A stretch of 64,000 nt of DNA from Symbiodinium natans (lineage: Eukaryota; Sar; Dinophyceae; Suessiales; Symbiodiniaceae), in NCBI GenBank assembly GCA_905221605.1, contig CAJNDS010002386.1, positions 310,001-374,000 on the forward strand, in the 5' to 3' direction. Below are positions 53,671-64,000 of the stretch, piece by piece. A program made the translations under genes and the position numbers. How positions within the stretch are numbered: the stretch's first letter is position 1; each line of letters opens with the position of its first letter. Below the pieces are notes generated by a model. That model was given only the letters and a program-made list of their open reading frames with translations. It was not told the origin of the DNA and ran no database searches.

Positions 53671-53994
53671 CTGAACCAGCGAGCGGGCGAGGGAAGGCAA
53701 CGGGGGAAGCGAAGGGGGAGGGGGCCCGCAGTAGCACAAGCATACATACAGCATGCACGACGAGACATGAGGTCCATGCGTTGTGTCCACCCAAGGTCCA
53801 AAGAAGAGAACTGGATTGCTGCTGAGCGGAGCCTTTTGCATCCAGTCGTGCAAAGTTGGAGCCCTACTGTATACACCTCGCCTTGTTAAAGTGCGGTGGC
53901 GATGCCCGCCGTGTCCATCAGGTTAAGAATGGCAGGATTGTACATGATAGTACATGTGTCGATTGGAAATATCCGCGTGCTTGAGATTCTTGAG

Positions 53995-55250
53995 GTGCGG
54001 TTGTGAAGTTCGAAGCGTCCACGCAGACCGAGTGGGAAGAAGCGGATCCAGAATGGCATAAGAGAGGCGCATCAATGAGACTGCCAATGGATGCCTTCCG
54101 ATGTGCCTTTGACTCACGCTCTGCCACCCCGGACGCCATGCAAGAGGCCGCAAGGCATGCAAGCCTGAGGAGCACTCAATGCAAAGACAATCAACAAGTC
54201 CGACAAGTCACGCACTCTGACAATGACACCGTCGAGTGCAAAGATCCTGCATTCGATAGTGAGAAGTCCAACACGTGTCCGGGAAGCCTTGCGCCACAAG
54301 CATGCGGACCAAAGTTCAGTGTCTCCCAGAGTGATCGTCCAGACAAACTATCGGAGATAACGCCTGCGGACGCGCGTGCAGATGCAGCTTGCAAAGAAGA
54401 TGTGACTGAGTACACTGCTTTGTCTTCGCGGAAGGGATTTGGCGGCGCAGGGTACCAGAAGAATCGCAAAGAGCGTGAAGTGACAAAGATGACCGGTGGT
54501 GAGGGCGACTTTTTGGAGCAGACAGCATTTCAGGACGTTCAGGAATCAATCATAGCTACGGCTGATTTTGCTGCAGAGGTTCCTCCGTCGACTGAGCTGA
54601 GCCCAGCGGTGGCCAAAATGTCCAAAGTTCAACGGCTGGAGCGGCAGGAGTTCGTGGCAGCTCCTTGTTGGACTGCGTTGAAGGGCGAGTTGAGTACATC
54701 GTTGTGGTGCGGACACCAAGCGAGCATTGACAGCTTCCATTCTCACCATGGTCACGTCAGTCAACACGTGAATGGCAATCAAACCGACAGGGAGAGGAGT
54801 TCTTGGAGTTCTTGGACTTCTTATCGCAATGCTTTTGTCCCCAAGCTAGCTTTGGGCAAGGCCCGACAAGTCAAGAACTTGGCCATGTCAGAACGTTCGG
54901 ATCATGGATCCGCACGCTCTGCGCGCTCACAGACAAGTGGCCGCATGTGTTGGCCTGGCTCCAACATGGAAGTTCCGCCCCTGCCAGCCCCTCCTGAAAA
55001 CCATCCCTTGCTCACCCCTCGCACTGGCGCATGCGCCTGGCAGACGACGCCGAAGCAAGCCAAGCAAACGCCTTTCGTGCCAAGACTTCCTTTGTCTGAG
55101 CGAGTTCGAGCTGCACGAGGCACTCCGCGCGGACTTGACAAGGCAGGCTGTGGTCTTGCGATGTCGTGCAACCGCCTTGCCCCTTGCAGCTCGCAAGTAG
55201 CTGAAGTATATCAGTATATAGAAGTACGACCCCTAATGATTGCGACGTAG
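53995..55250 (+). CDS. Large exon (about 418 codons) of an unknown, disordered protein
   Basis: The largest host exon in the window. It follows TTCTTGAG|G and reads VVKFEASTQTEWEEADPEWH onward to TAG at 55248. No ATG opens it (the first frame codon noted is GTG at 54003), so an upstream exon must supply the start. The protein is polar and Ser/Thr/Ala-rich, so largely disordered. Two related short motifs occur near the end: AFVPKLALGKARQV and PFVPRLPLSERVRAAR. It also has a Pro stretch (VPPLPAPPENHP). The repeated FVP(K/R)L motif may be a docking peptide. No domain is recognised. Confidence 0.6.
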
Positions 55251-55390
55251 CTTACAGTACTCAGTACATTCACTGTGTCAACCCAATCTGCTCATGTAGG
55301 AGGTCTTCTCGATCAGCACCCCGCACCTGCCCGGACAGATCTCAGGAGGGGTTTGGGACGGGCACGGCTCTGCGAGATCTTGTTAGCTCA

Positions 55391-55413
55391 GTCTCTCTCT
55401 CTCTCTCTCTCTC
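55391..55413. repeat. (CT)n microsatellite
   Basis: About 22 bp of alternating CT after GCTCAG. The region 55255-55515 otherwise shows nothing. Confidence 0.9.
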
Positions 55414-55515
55414 GCATGGGCGTCTTGTTAAGGACCTGATGGGGCCAGGTCAAGCTCCTCTGGCCTGGTTAGGTTTGGTTTGGCTGAGCGGCAGAGCATT
55501 CAACCGAACGCGCCC

Positions 55516-55663
55516 CCTCAGGTTTGCAAAGCATGCTTCAAGCAAGTCTTGAAACATGTCAGGAAGCGCTAGCCCCAGCAGCTCCGACAGCAGCCTGGAC
55601 TCCTTGGATGTCTACTCTGACTGGGAGCGCGTGGCCTCGCACCTTGCACAAAGTGGCTTTTGA
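55516..55663 (+). CDS. Probable first exon of a gene, with spliced-leader acceptor
   Basis: CCCCCTCAG|G at 55520 could accept the spliced leader; 36 nt later ATG 55556 opens MSGSASPSSSDSSLDSLDVY and SDWERVASHLAQ. The frame stops at TGA 55661, but CACAAA|GT offers a donor just before, so this is likely exon 1. The acidic, Ser-rich N-terminus has convincing composition. Downstream exons are not identified. Confidence 0.5.
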
Positions 55664-56570
55664 GGGATCCCAGAGAGCAGGAAGCTCGGTGAAGATCGAT
55701 TGTAGACGGATGTAGATGGTGAATGATGGTGGCAGATGCAGTGGTAGCACATCAGCAGGCTCATGTATTGGCGCTCAGCGGATGTTTGCCTCATGCCAAG
55801 GATGGAAACATCAGCTTCCGGCGTGCAAGAGGCACAAAGAGCCGACTGTGATCTCTACATCTGACTACCTCTTGGAATCAAATGTCAGAAATCGCTATGC
55901 CATTATCTGCATACATGTTGTACCATCCCGGCCACCGGCTCGCCACTTCCCACCGAGTGCATTGAAACGAAGTGGAATTCAGGTGCCTCCTTCCACAAGG
56001 GCTCCACCAGCTGTTACCCTCACAAACCCTTTCGAGGCCAAGTGTGCCGTCATTTTGCAAAATACAACCTCGTAACACAAACATACCAAGACATGCGCAA
56101 CTGGATGTCTCATGGAAACATATAGTTATTTAATTGATTCATTGTGTATCATTGTGTAGAGCTTTCAGAATGTGGCGCACATGTGGACTTTGCCTTCCGG
56201 AGTTCTGAAGGTTGCCTTGACTCAGCGAAGTCTTCGACAGTTCGGCTCAGTCCGCACCTCAGATGCGGCGCAACGGGCGCAAGGGCTGACAACGCGAAGT
56301 GCATGATAGCTTGAGAGCCATGTCACGCCATGTCGTGAGTATATCGGCGAGCAGCGGGAGAGTAGAGAAGTAACTAAACAATGAATTGAAAACATACACA
56401 CCCCATATACTTCGGGCGCCCACTTTGCCTGGAAGAGCCCTCAGCATCACCCTGCTGTCGTGCACAGCAAAAGCTGTCGCACGCAGGATGAACTGCATAT
56501 CCGGATTTCGGCTGACAGCAAAAGCATCGATGATTCGCCGCTTTTACGAGCTTAAAGTGGCCGAGGGCTG

Positions 56571-56771
56571 TTGATCTTCGGAGAGACGATCACTGAGGAA
56601 GTTGTAAACACTGTTGAGTTTTCTGTGGTTTCCGATGTGGAGCGCAGAAGCTCAATGCTCCAGATTACTCACAAAGGTACTTTCGTGAAGCATTGGTGGC
56701 CTCTCAACCCTGAAGGACAGTCGTCCTTGCCAGGGTCTTTCTTCCACACGACGTCTGACACCTCAAACTAG
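56571..56771 (+). CDS. Exon of unknown gene
   Basis: 67 codons are open, reading FGETITEEVVNTVEFSVVSD, then VERRSSMLQITHKGTFVKHW and ending TTSDTSN and TAG. Strong coding composition with alternating beta-like hydrophobics. No domain is recognised. Flanks 55800-56500 and 56780-57530 show only weak open frames. Confidence 0.5.
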   Translation: MIFGETITEEVVNTVEFSVVSDVERRSSMLQITHKGTFVKHWWPLNPEGQSSLPGSFFHTTSDTSN

Positions 56772-57532
56772 TTGCCTCACGCGTCCAGGTTTTCTGCGCT
56801 CGGGTCGCTCTCCGGAGAAATCGCGCAAGGGCTGAATTGCAGGCAGCTGGCCCGCGTGGACCCGCTACGGTAAGCAGAGCTCATCCTGGAGTCGGTGCAC
56901 GTCGGTGTGGTCCAGTGGTAGCGTGTGCTGCCATCTGGAATGCATTCGGAACACTCTGAGCTGTTCATGCCCGTCCGGCATGCCCTGGGGTCGGCAAAGG
57001 CTCAGACTCTGGCGTCTCTGCTTAGCGCCTTTTCCGTGAGCTCTATTTGCCCATGTCTGACGGATGGGGTGCTGCCAGAAGCGCCGTCTGTTATTTGTTG
57101 TGTTTCTCTTCGCTTTGCATCACCCTCAGACGTAGGAGCTTGCGTGCTTGAGAGGTTTGGTAGGTGCACGCTGTGATGGTGTGTCGCGCGTTTCTGTTTG
57201 GCCATATCACGTGGCTGACGCCGAACATGCGGCAAATGATTGCAAATGTCTCCTCAACGAATGAAACGTGTCGGCACGCGAGGAAACATACACGAACGAA
57301 ATCAAAAGGCCAAGAGTTGTACTTCGAAGGGCTTCGAACATCCACGCGGTAAAACTAAGCTTACAATTTGATGGGACTTCGATGATACTCTTCGAGATTC
57401 TCTGGGGTGCGGCCATGTAGATCTAGAGATGTAACACCACCACGCCGAGGGCGTGGAGCAACATGTGCGAATCACAACTGGTGAAATATGAACTAAGGAA
57501 GGAACGGAACGGATCGATTCGAGAGAGGGAGA

Positions 57533-57655
57533 GTGTGTGTGTGTGTGTGTGTGTCGTGTGTGTGTGTGTGTGTTAGAAAAGAATGAAAGAAAAGAGAGAG
57601 AGAAAGAAAGACGAATGAAAGAAAGAATGAAAGAAAGAATGAAAGAAAGCAAAGG
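57533..57655. repeat. (GT)n and (GAAA/GAAT)n microsatellites
   Basis: About 40 bp of GT with one interruption, then about 75 bp of GAAAGAAAGA and GAATGAAAGA. Hydrophobic minus-strand ORFs here are repeat translations. Confidence 0.95.
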
Positions 57656-58422
57656 CCATTGATGTCCTGCGTCGGGGACACACGGGGTGTGGAATTCGCG
57701 GCACCACCCCCCAAGCCATCACCATACCCGAAACCAGATCTGGAGGCGTGGCAGATGAAGTGTATCCGCGCACCGAGGTGCGCGACGCGCAAGGACGCGC
57801 GAGGGTTCGACATCAGACTCACTCCCACCCCAAAAAATCTAATCAGCAACCTAAAGAAGAAAGAGCAAGGCACGGCAAGGCACGAGGATGACATGGACAA
57901 TCACTGATTCCGGATGCCCAGATTTAAAAGCGCTTGCTCTCTGCCAGCTGACTGGGACATTGCACACTCCTGCAAGGCACGCAGCCTCAGCGGCAGCATG
58001 CGAAGCAACTTGATTCTCAATGGCAGGAGTTCTGTGTAAACATGCTTGCACCTACAATCTCCCGTTTCATTTCCTTTGCCAAGCCATGTCAGATCACGGC
58101 AGGTGATTTCAGCGTTTGTGGATTGTATGGCTGCGGCAAGGATGCTGAAGCACAGGTGTTGCGGAAGGCGGGCGGACACGTGCAAGAACTGCAGCTATCT
58201 GCAGCTATCATGTCAGCAGCAGCCTGGGCAATGCACTTCCATTGCCGTACCTGCAATTGCACGGCACGCAAGCTGTATAGGCTTCAGTTTACTGTAGCAA
58301 TGCAAAGCTAGACGATGCCTGGAGAGCAGCAGGTTTTTCATGCATCAGGGAGTGGGTGGAGGGGGCTGGAGTGAAAGGTTGGCAGGAAACCGTGGCTTTG
58401 GGCGGATGGGTGGGGGCAATGC

Positions 58423-58426
<4 letters not shown>

Positions 58427-58490
<64 letters not shown>
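58427..58490. repeat. Poly-G run of about 64 bases
   Basis: An unbroken G tract. Gly and Pro homopolymer ORFs across it are artefacts. Length may be imprecise. Confidence 0.95.
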
Positions 58491-58838
58491 CGCACGAGGG
58501 TGGTCGATGGCTGGATTCGGTTTGAATTGAAACCTGGCGGGTGGAGGCTGATTGATGCTGTGGCAAGATACGGTACGTTGTCGTGTTGCGCACGCTTGCA
58601 GGCACATCAGGCATGCATGCATAGTTGCGCACCTGCTCGCTTGTGTGCGCCCTTGACCCTTCTTTGTGCGCACGCCTGCTTGCCGGCACACCTGCTTGGT
58701 CAGTCCTCGCTTGCTTTGTTGCTGCATGCGCGCACTCTTTCTGGCACGAACGCATTTCAGATGCATGCATGCAACAAGTGCGCACCTGTTCCAGGAAGCG
58801 ATGCGGCACAGCTGATACTAACTATGCCTTGTCTGTAG

Positions 58839-58983
58839 GTCATCCGGGATCTCGAACAGCAACTGCAGGCGGATGATGCCTCCACTTCCAGAGAAGATCA
58901 CAGGCGGCATATACATGATTATCCTCTCTCAGGCCCAAACCCTGGAGCTGGAAGCCCTGAAGGCCCAGGTCGCGACAGCATAG
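58839..58983 (+). CDS. Coiled-coil exon(s), unknown
   Basis: After TCTGTAG|G the frame reads VIRDLEQQLQADDASTSRED. In another frame, after CTCTCAG|G at about 58931, it reads AQTLELEALKAQVATA and stops at TAG. Both have heptad-like spacing of Leu. The two pieces need a short intron between them. Confidence 0.4.
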
Positions 58984-59246
58984 GCGGGTGACCCATTTCT
59001 GCCGTGCCTTTCGAGTTATTGCTGAATGCGGGTTCCATCTGGCTACTGAAGGGGAACTCGGCATTCAACAAGACCGGCATTCAACAAGACCGCCTAGCCC
59101 CATGAGGCCTGACAGCGGGTGCATGTTCGCAATGTGTCGTCGGATGCTCAGTCTCTCAGTCTGACCCCTGCTTAGTAGCGGTCATGGAAGTAGGGTCACC
59201 ATACAGCACACATCATTGCACACGTTGCACATTTATAGAATATACG

Positions 59247-59297
59247 TATATATATATATATATATAAGTCTATATATGCATATATATATATATATAC
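59247..59297. repeat. (TA)n microsatellite
   Basis: About 50 bp of TA repeats with a central AGTCTATATATGCA interruption. The flanks (58990-59540) hold no supported gene, only a 20-bp tandem duplication near 59060-59092 (CGGCATTCAACAAGAC). Confidence 0.95.
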
Positions 59298-59548
59298 ATT
59301 GCAGGCACAAGCTGGCAATCCAGCCCGCGGCTGAGGCAGCCTTCCAGAATTTTGCTGGCTCAATATTGCACGTGCTGCGCAAAAATAAATGCGCGCACTC
59401 ATCGTTTAAAGTACTACGTTTCAATTACGTCTTCCAGCAGCTTGCACAACTTGCACACCGACGATGTGCGATCCGCGCCATTGCGGGTGACAAGCCCTCT
59501 GTATGAGCTTCGGAGTTGTACTGCGCCTGGCAGCCTCTCCGACCTCCG

Positions 59549-59620
59549 AAAACAATCAACAGCTGATTGTTTTGTTTTTTCAAGACTTGCAAGTCGCCCA
59601 AGGCGACTTGGTGTGTCTTG
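59549..59620. other. Two adjacent perfect hairpins
   Basis: AAAACAATCA-ACAGC-TGATTGTTTT (59549-59573) is followed by GTTTTTT. Then CAAGTCGCC-CAA-GGCGACTTG (59590-59610) lies inside an outer pair CAAGAC/GTCTTG (59581-59620). Confidence 0.7.
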
Positions 59621-60379
59621 CCAGAGTTGCAAGGCGGACTTTCTGGTAATCTGGGAGTTTTTGATGTACCTTTAGAATTGGAAAGCTTTGTTACATCATT
59701 GTGCCATATTTGTATCACGTTAAGTGGTCAATGGTCATTGTAAGTGAAGCGTGGGCTGATTCGAAAGTCAGCCGTTGCGAATGTTGAAATATGAGGCAAC
59801 ATGAGGAATGCCACAGGCACTGCCATGCCGTGGGTAACTGTGGGTACCTCTCACCTCCCATCGCAGAGCGCGCAGTGAAAACCGCAGCGGCAATGGGATG
59901 CACACAAGTTTGAGGGCTGGGTGCGCAGCCATATTTCTTAGACTCATAGAGTAAAAAAACAGGGTGCAACTTACAGTGTTATTCTGAGCAAAGCCTGGTC
60001 AAGTGGTTAGGCACCGAAATCCAAGAAAATAACGCCGTTTCTGCTAGCCCCGAAAACAACTTCCAGATGCCATGCGCGGCAGGAGTGATGCAATGCCAGC
60101 AAGAGCGGGTATGCGGCGGGAGTAGCTAAGACTTTTGAAAGGCAGCTACTCGTAGATTCTAGATGCCTCTGCAGCACAGCATTGATGACATTTATGCCTG
60201 CACGAGCTTCTCACTGTTTCCAGCGAGAACACAGCCAAGAGAAAATCCCATCGGTGTTTCTAGATTCTACATCCTGAAGGAGGGGTTTGGGCAGGATCCC
60301 GCCTTGTTGTGGCCGACGCGAAAGATGCGCACAGGCGTCTTCTGGAGGTGGTGGGTGGGCTCAGTGGGCTCAGTGGGCT

Positions 60380-61005
60380 CGTCGGGTTTGCGGTGACAGG
60401 GGTTCGGGTAACAAGGGGGTAGGGGGTAGGCGTTTGGGTGTGGGGTTAGGGGGAGCCACAGATGCCCGTGCCCAAACATTTTGATCCTTAAGACAACAAG
60501 TTTGGCTCATTCTGGGATACCTGAGGTCTCCATGGAAACGCCTCAACGCTATCTGAACGCTCCTACGCAAACGGGGATTGCTGGACCGTCCGAAGCCCCT
60601 GAAAAGGTCTTCCGTTTTGGTACGCGAACCGGTATTGGGTCGTTGGTGGTTTTCAGCAAAGGAGTCTGCCCAGAGCAGCGATGGGGAAGGGGGGGGGGCT
60701 GGAGGGTAGGACGCGGCATGCAGCCGGCTTGGGATTTGGTAGGGGTCAGGCGGGGGGGGTCCGAGTTGTGCGAGAGCGGAAATTGCCTCACCGACGCTCA
60801 CCATCGCTCACCCCCAGCTTTGCGGGGATCGGCGGATTCCTCAACTTACCAAGCTTCGATGTGCCTCTCGAAGTTCGAAGGCTTAGTTTGAAGGAGAGCA
60901 TCCCTCGAAACAGCATGCTAGCACGTGCCATGTTCTGCAATGTCACTCACTTGGCTAGGTCTATGCTGCTGCTTCGCAAAGGCAATGCATGAGGAGCTGT
61001 CCTCG
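60380..61005 (+). other. Candidate exons and G-rich tracts
   Basis: 60815-60925 reads GIGGFLNLPSFDVPLEVRRL with good coding composition. GGGGG-rich tracts at 60400-60455, 60685-60705 and 60750-60760 look intronic. A 144-codon minus-strand frame over 60370-60804 is probably a by-product. Confidence 0.35.
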
Positions 61006-61190
61006 ACCCTCAGCTAAGTCAGCTAAGCTTACTAGAGTTTGCACTTTCGTGGCGATGCCAAAGTAAAGTCGAGAGTCCAGAAATGTCTAGAACTCAGCTT
61101 CCAGCCACGACATGGTGCGGCGTTGTGAGTTTCATAACTTTCTGAAGCCTGGCCGCTGCTTTGAAGCGTCAAACGAAGTGTGCCACAGCC

Positions 61191-61604
61191 ATGGCGCGGC
61201 TGGGGCTGTTGGCCCTCCTGGCCTCACGCCAAGAGAAGCATAGAGACTGTAGCCGGTGTAGCGATTTTCATGAGGTACCGGGAAAGTACGGAGTCATTCT
61301 GTCAGCACGCCATGCCTAGCTACCACTGCAAGGCCCTTTGTGCAGATGTGGGCCAGGGTCATCTTCACAAGCGGGCTCTGCGAAGGTCATCGGCTGTCAG
61401 ATTTACCGCCCTGCATATCACGTCTTTGACACTCAATCCCACAAAAGGAGTGAGGCGGGTCCTGCGTCTCTGGTTTCGCCAGTGCCACTGACTCCTTTGA
61501 GCAGTGATGCCAGGTCCCAAGCAGTGATCACATTGAGAGATCCTTTAGGGCTGAGAGGCCAAGACCGAAAAGACCAGGCAGAGAGTCATGTCACTTTGTT
61601 TTGA
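61191..61604 (+). CDS. Probable secreted protein, two exons
   Basis: ATG 61191 in CACAGCCATGGCG opens MARLGLLALLASRQEKHRDC, which looks like a signal peptide, and runs to TAG at 61317. A second stretch, from about 61359 (GGGCCAG|G), reads KVIGCQIYRPAYHVFDTQSH, then SDARSQAVITLRDPLGLRGQ, to TGA at 61602. A splice before the first stop probably joins them. The mature protein is small and Cys-containing. No family is recognised. Confidence 0.5.
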
Positions 61605-61830
61605 TGAAAAACAGGAATTTTGCTGTGCTGGCATTCACCCTTGAACTCGCTGGGGCCATTGCGTCTCTGCAGAGTCACCTGCCTCGAAATGGCCACTGAT
61701 ACCCCACCCTTCAGACCATTCATGGGCTGCATGTGGGTCACACATGTACGGTGGGGATGTCACTCCAAGTGCGAACAAGGGCTTTAGTGAGGTTTAGGGC
61801 GGAATTAAGGCGTCTTGGGGAGTCCTCGCA

Positions 61831-62058
61831 TTGCGTGGTGACGGTGGCAACGGTCACATCGGCAGGAACAGCATGCCTGTTACGACTGGATGTCAACTGA
61901 CCATTTGGACGGATTGTGTTCGTAGCGCGTTGATGCTGATGAACAGGTTACGTGAGGCTCGCAAAGCCAAGTGGTCACTGAAACGACACAGTCGTCGTGA
62001 AAGGCTGCAGTTTTTTGAGCCGCGCCCCTTTAACGAAGGCTTCTGTATCCGCGGTTAG
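61831..62058 (+). CDS. Basic coding-like stretch, unknown
   Basis: 75 codons are open, reading CQLTIWTDCVRSALMLMNRL, then REARKAKWSLKRHSRRERLQ and ending in TAG. Arginine/lysine-rich helix. An exon is plausible; boundaries are unclear. Confidence 0.35.
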   Translation: MRGDGGNGHIGRNSMPVTTGCQLTIWTDCVRSALMLMNRLREARKAKWSLKRHSRRERLQFFEPRPFNEGFCIRG

Positions 62059-62299
62059 GGGGTTCCCCTGTTCTGTCTGTTTTTGCGGGAGCGAGCGGCG
62101 CGAGGGCTCTTCTCTTGACTGTTTCAATAGTCATCTTGCTGTCACCATGCCTCGTTATTCTGTCGGTCCCAGTCGCTTTCCGGGACACAAATACTCTCAT
62201 GCGGAGAACTTCCCAAGTGCCACGGGATTGGATTGAAATTTGCCCCGAATTGCACGACCTTCACAGGGGATGGTGTCCCATTTGGTCCTGGAGCAAGCT

Positions 62300-62440
62300 G
62301 TGCGTTACTTAACTCCCTTACTTACATACTTATTTGCTTGCTTACTTGATTACTTGCTGAAATTTAATGCTTACTTGCTTACTTGCTACTAGTTACTTAC
62401 TACTACTTACTACTACAGTACTTGCTACTTCTTCCTACTA
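62300..62440. repeat. (CTTA)n / (CTACTA)n simple repeat
   Basis: TTACTTGCTTACTTG-type units followed by TACTACTTACTACTACAG. Non-coding. Confidence 0.9.
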
Positions 62441-62879
62441 CTGCTTGTTGAATGAGAAAACCAGGATCTGGTCTCCTTCCCACTGCCCACCTTTGTCGCC
62501 CGGCACGCCAACAAGTATAACAAAAATCTGTGCATGCTGCTTGCCCCTGCGTGATCCAATCGCAGCAGCCAGCATAGGTACAATACAGGGTGCTCTTCGC
62601 ACATGCGCTCTTCATGGGCATTAGAGTGGCAGGCATGCATACGGTGACAGTTTCAAGTCAATTCAAGTCTTCCTTTTTGCCGACGACACCTTCCACTGCG
62701 AACTCCCTTGAAAATGTCCACACTAACCCATAGAAGATTCATGTCAATCAGTTTCGCGCCTTGCTATTCGGACTCTGGATTTATGTTTTGGCCATGTATG
62801 GTTCACATAGCCCTCATCCATCAGGCACATGCTGTGTCGAGAACCGAGCTGGGAGAAGTCTCGCCGATACAGCCCACGC

Positions 62880-63010
62880 ACAGACAAACACAAACACAAG
62901 AACAAACACAAGCACAAACACAAACACAAACACAAACCCTCAGACACACAAACCCGCATGCACGCACACATGCACGCAGGCAGCAGGCACGCAGGCACGC
63001 AGAGGCAGGC
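62880..63010. repeat. (ACAAAC)n and GCACGCAGG repeats
   Basis: CACAAACACAAACACAAAC-type units, then CACGCACACATGCACGCAGGCAG. Basic His/Thr ORFs across it are artefacts. 62450-62870 shows nothing supportable. Confidence 0.9.
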
Positions 63011-63120
63011 GCGCGCACGTGCACGGGCAGGCACTACTTGTAGCACGCATGCTCGCTCGCGCAAACAATGCAAGTGCAAGCCATTGCAAGCCTAGCGCAT
63101 CCTCTGCATCTTGAGCTTTG

Positions 63121-63372
63121 ATGAGGAAGTGGCTTCTGCAGCAGAGCTGCAAGAAATCCAGAAGGCCCCGTGGTGTTGATGTTGCAGAGTGGGTTCAATC
63201 TGGAATGCATCAGGACTTGAAGGCATCAGAGGAGGACCGTGTTGGCGCCTCGGCTTCCCAGTCCTTGGTACTTGGGGACTATTACGACGGCTGTCAGGCC
63301 AAGATCACCATGCTGCAAAAGACTGCCGGGGATGCAGCCAGAGTCGTTTCTCCCCAGCATGGATTGCAATGA
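63121..63372 (+). CDS. Exon(s) of unknown gene
   Basis: Two overlapping frames at the start: SFDEEVASAAELQEIQKAPW (63113-63177) and a frame from ATG 63121. From about 63175 to 63372 the reading VDVAEWVQSGMHQDLKASEE, then SLVLGDYYDGCQAKITMLQK is clearly coding, ending in TGA. A short intron or frameshift may join the two. No domain is recognised. Confidence 0.5.
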   Translation: MRKWLLQQSCKKSRRPRGVDVAEWVQSGMHQDLKASEEDRVGASASQSLVLGDYYDGCQAKITMLQKTAGDAARVVSPQHGLQ

Positions 63373-63599
63373 TGTGCCAGACATAGTTGCCACGGAGCCA
63401 CACAGGGCTCCCCATGGCTGCTGCAATCTTCAGGTCTGAGACGATCATCTTACCATTGCGCATACCTACCCACGCAACGAGCGTGACTTTAATTTTGTGT
63501 TCGAGCGGGGCGTGAATGTACTGCGCGCCTCCCGCGACTGCTGAGGCAAGTCCCTCCCCCTAAGGCCCTACTCGCACTCACCTGCACATTTTTACTCTG

Positions 63600-63858
63600 G
63601 TACTTGCAGCCGCTTTTGATTTCCTACGTTGTGACAGCGAGTCACCAAAAAGTCATGCAGGACTTGACAGAGGGGAATCATGTCTGGCGCACTGGCGCGC
63701 CACCAAGAAAACGTGCACCGCAGACTGCCCGAAGCCTTGGTGCACAAGGCGCACGGCCTAGAAGGAGAAGATGCGCAGCACAAGTGGTGATCACCACTGG
63801 TTTTGCACCAACAATGGCAACGACATGCAATGACTCGGAAGCACAACGTGCGATGTGA
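63600..63858 (+). other. Possible last exon of the window
   Basis: After TTGCAG at 63610 an 80-codon frame reads VTASHQKVMQDLTEGNHVWR and then Arg-rich sequence before TGA. Coding status is unclear. Confidence 0.3.
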
Positions 63859-64000
63859 AGGCGCTCGCTGAGGTGCAGAAGAAGCATGCGCCCTCATGTG
63901 GCTTTTTCTTCGCGTCTTTATAGGATCCATGCTACACGCTCCGACTGTCGCCACCTGGCAATCTTTCCATGCAACAGGGCACGACTGTAAGTGACTGCAC

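Noticed and set aside
55460-55530. tRNA-like A-box (TGGCTGAGCGGCAGAGC)
   Set aside because: No B-box or closing acceptor stem nearby.
56899-56970. tRNA-like A-box (GGTCCAGTGGTAGCG)
   Set aside because: No B-box (GGTTCGANNCC) at the right distance and no acceptor or anticodon stem can be drawn.
58289-58838. Poly-Pro and poly-Gly ORFs
   Set aside because: Generated by the 64-base G run.
1-64000. CRISPR arrays, bacterial operons, ribosomal RNA genes
   Set aside because: No regularly spaced direct repeats of CRISPR type, no Shine-Dalgarno-led ORF clusters and no conserved rRNA segments were seen; GTG/TTG 'starts' here are artefacts of exon reading frames.

Overview
The window is nuclear DNA of a dinoflagellate, most likely a Symbiodiniaceae-type alga. 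Evidence: (i) introns whose phases I could close end in AG|G and often begin with GC instead of GT; (ii) both LTRs of a retrotransposon carry the last 13 nt of the dinoflagellate spliced leader (ATTTTGGCTCAAG); (iii) every exon I can support lies on the + strand, as in the one-way gene arrays of these genomes; (iv) microsatellites and long homopolymer runs are abundant. Most genes are chopped into 25-130 nt exons, so I recovered them by joining exons by eye with phase matching. Many gene models are therefore partial.

Layout. 1-4122: end of a gene for an acidic, coiled-coil protein. 4250-6430: exons of unknown genes. 6761-13141: a DNMT2/TRDMT1-type methyltransferase gene in at least a dozen exons, with the PPCQ, ENV and C-terminal motifs visible. 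13385-14990: unassigned coding-like stretches. 15015-16511: exons of a class I SAM-dependent methyltransferase. 16725-27479: a complete, apparently very young Ty1/copia LTR retrotransposon (10,755 bp, identical 156-bp LTRs, perfect 5-bp target duplication). 28.5-42.5 kb: scattered exons of unknown genes, simple repeats and a small hairpin element. 42612-43806: a ricin-type beta-trefoil lectin gene with a threonine-rich tail. 46.09-46.68 kb: end of another gene. 47.04-48.42 kb: an AT-rich block that looks like a decayed polinton-like virus fragment (broken class-3 lipase, a coiled-coil ORF, a capsid-like ORF). 48.42-49.15 kb: tandem repeats built on a 28-bp perfect palindrome. 50-64 kb: more exons of unknown genes, including a 415-codon open exon, separated by simple repeats.

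The most interesting object is the retrotransposon. Besides Gag, protease, integrase, reverse transcriptase and RNase H it appears to encode three extra modules: a HAD-like domain in a separate upstream ORF, a C5-methyltransferase-like Rossmann domain between integrase and reverse transcriptase, and an Fe(II)/2-oxoglutarate oxygenase-like domain at the C-terminus. An element carrying both a DNA-methyltransferase-like and a 2OG-oxygenase-like domain, in a lineage whose DNA contains 5-hydroxymethyluracil and 5-methylcytosine, is a plausible undescribed epigenome-modifying transposon. The spliced-leader fragment in its LTRs further suggests that trans-splicing is part of its life cycle. These domain calls rest on motifs read by eye and need profile searches.
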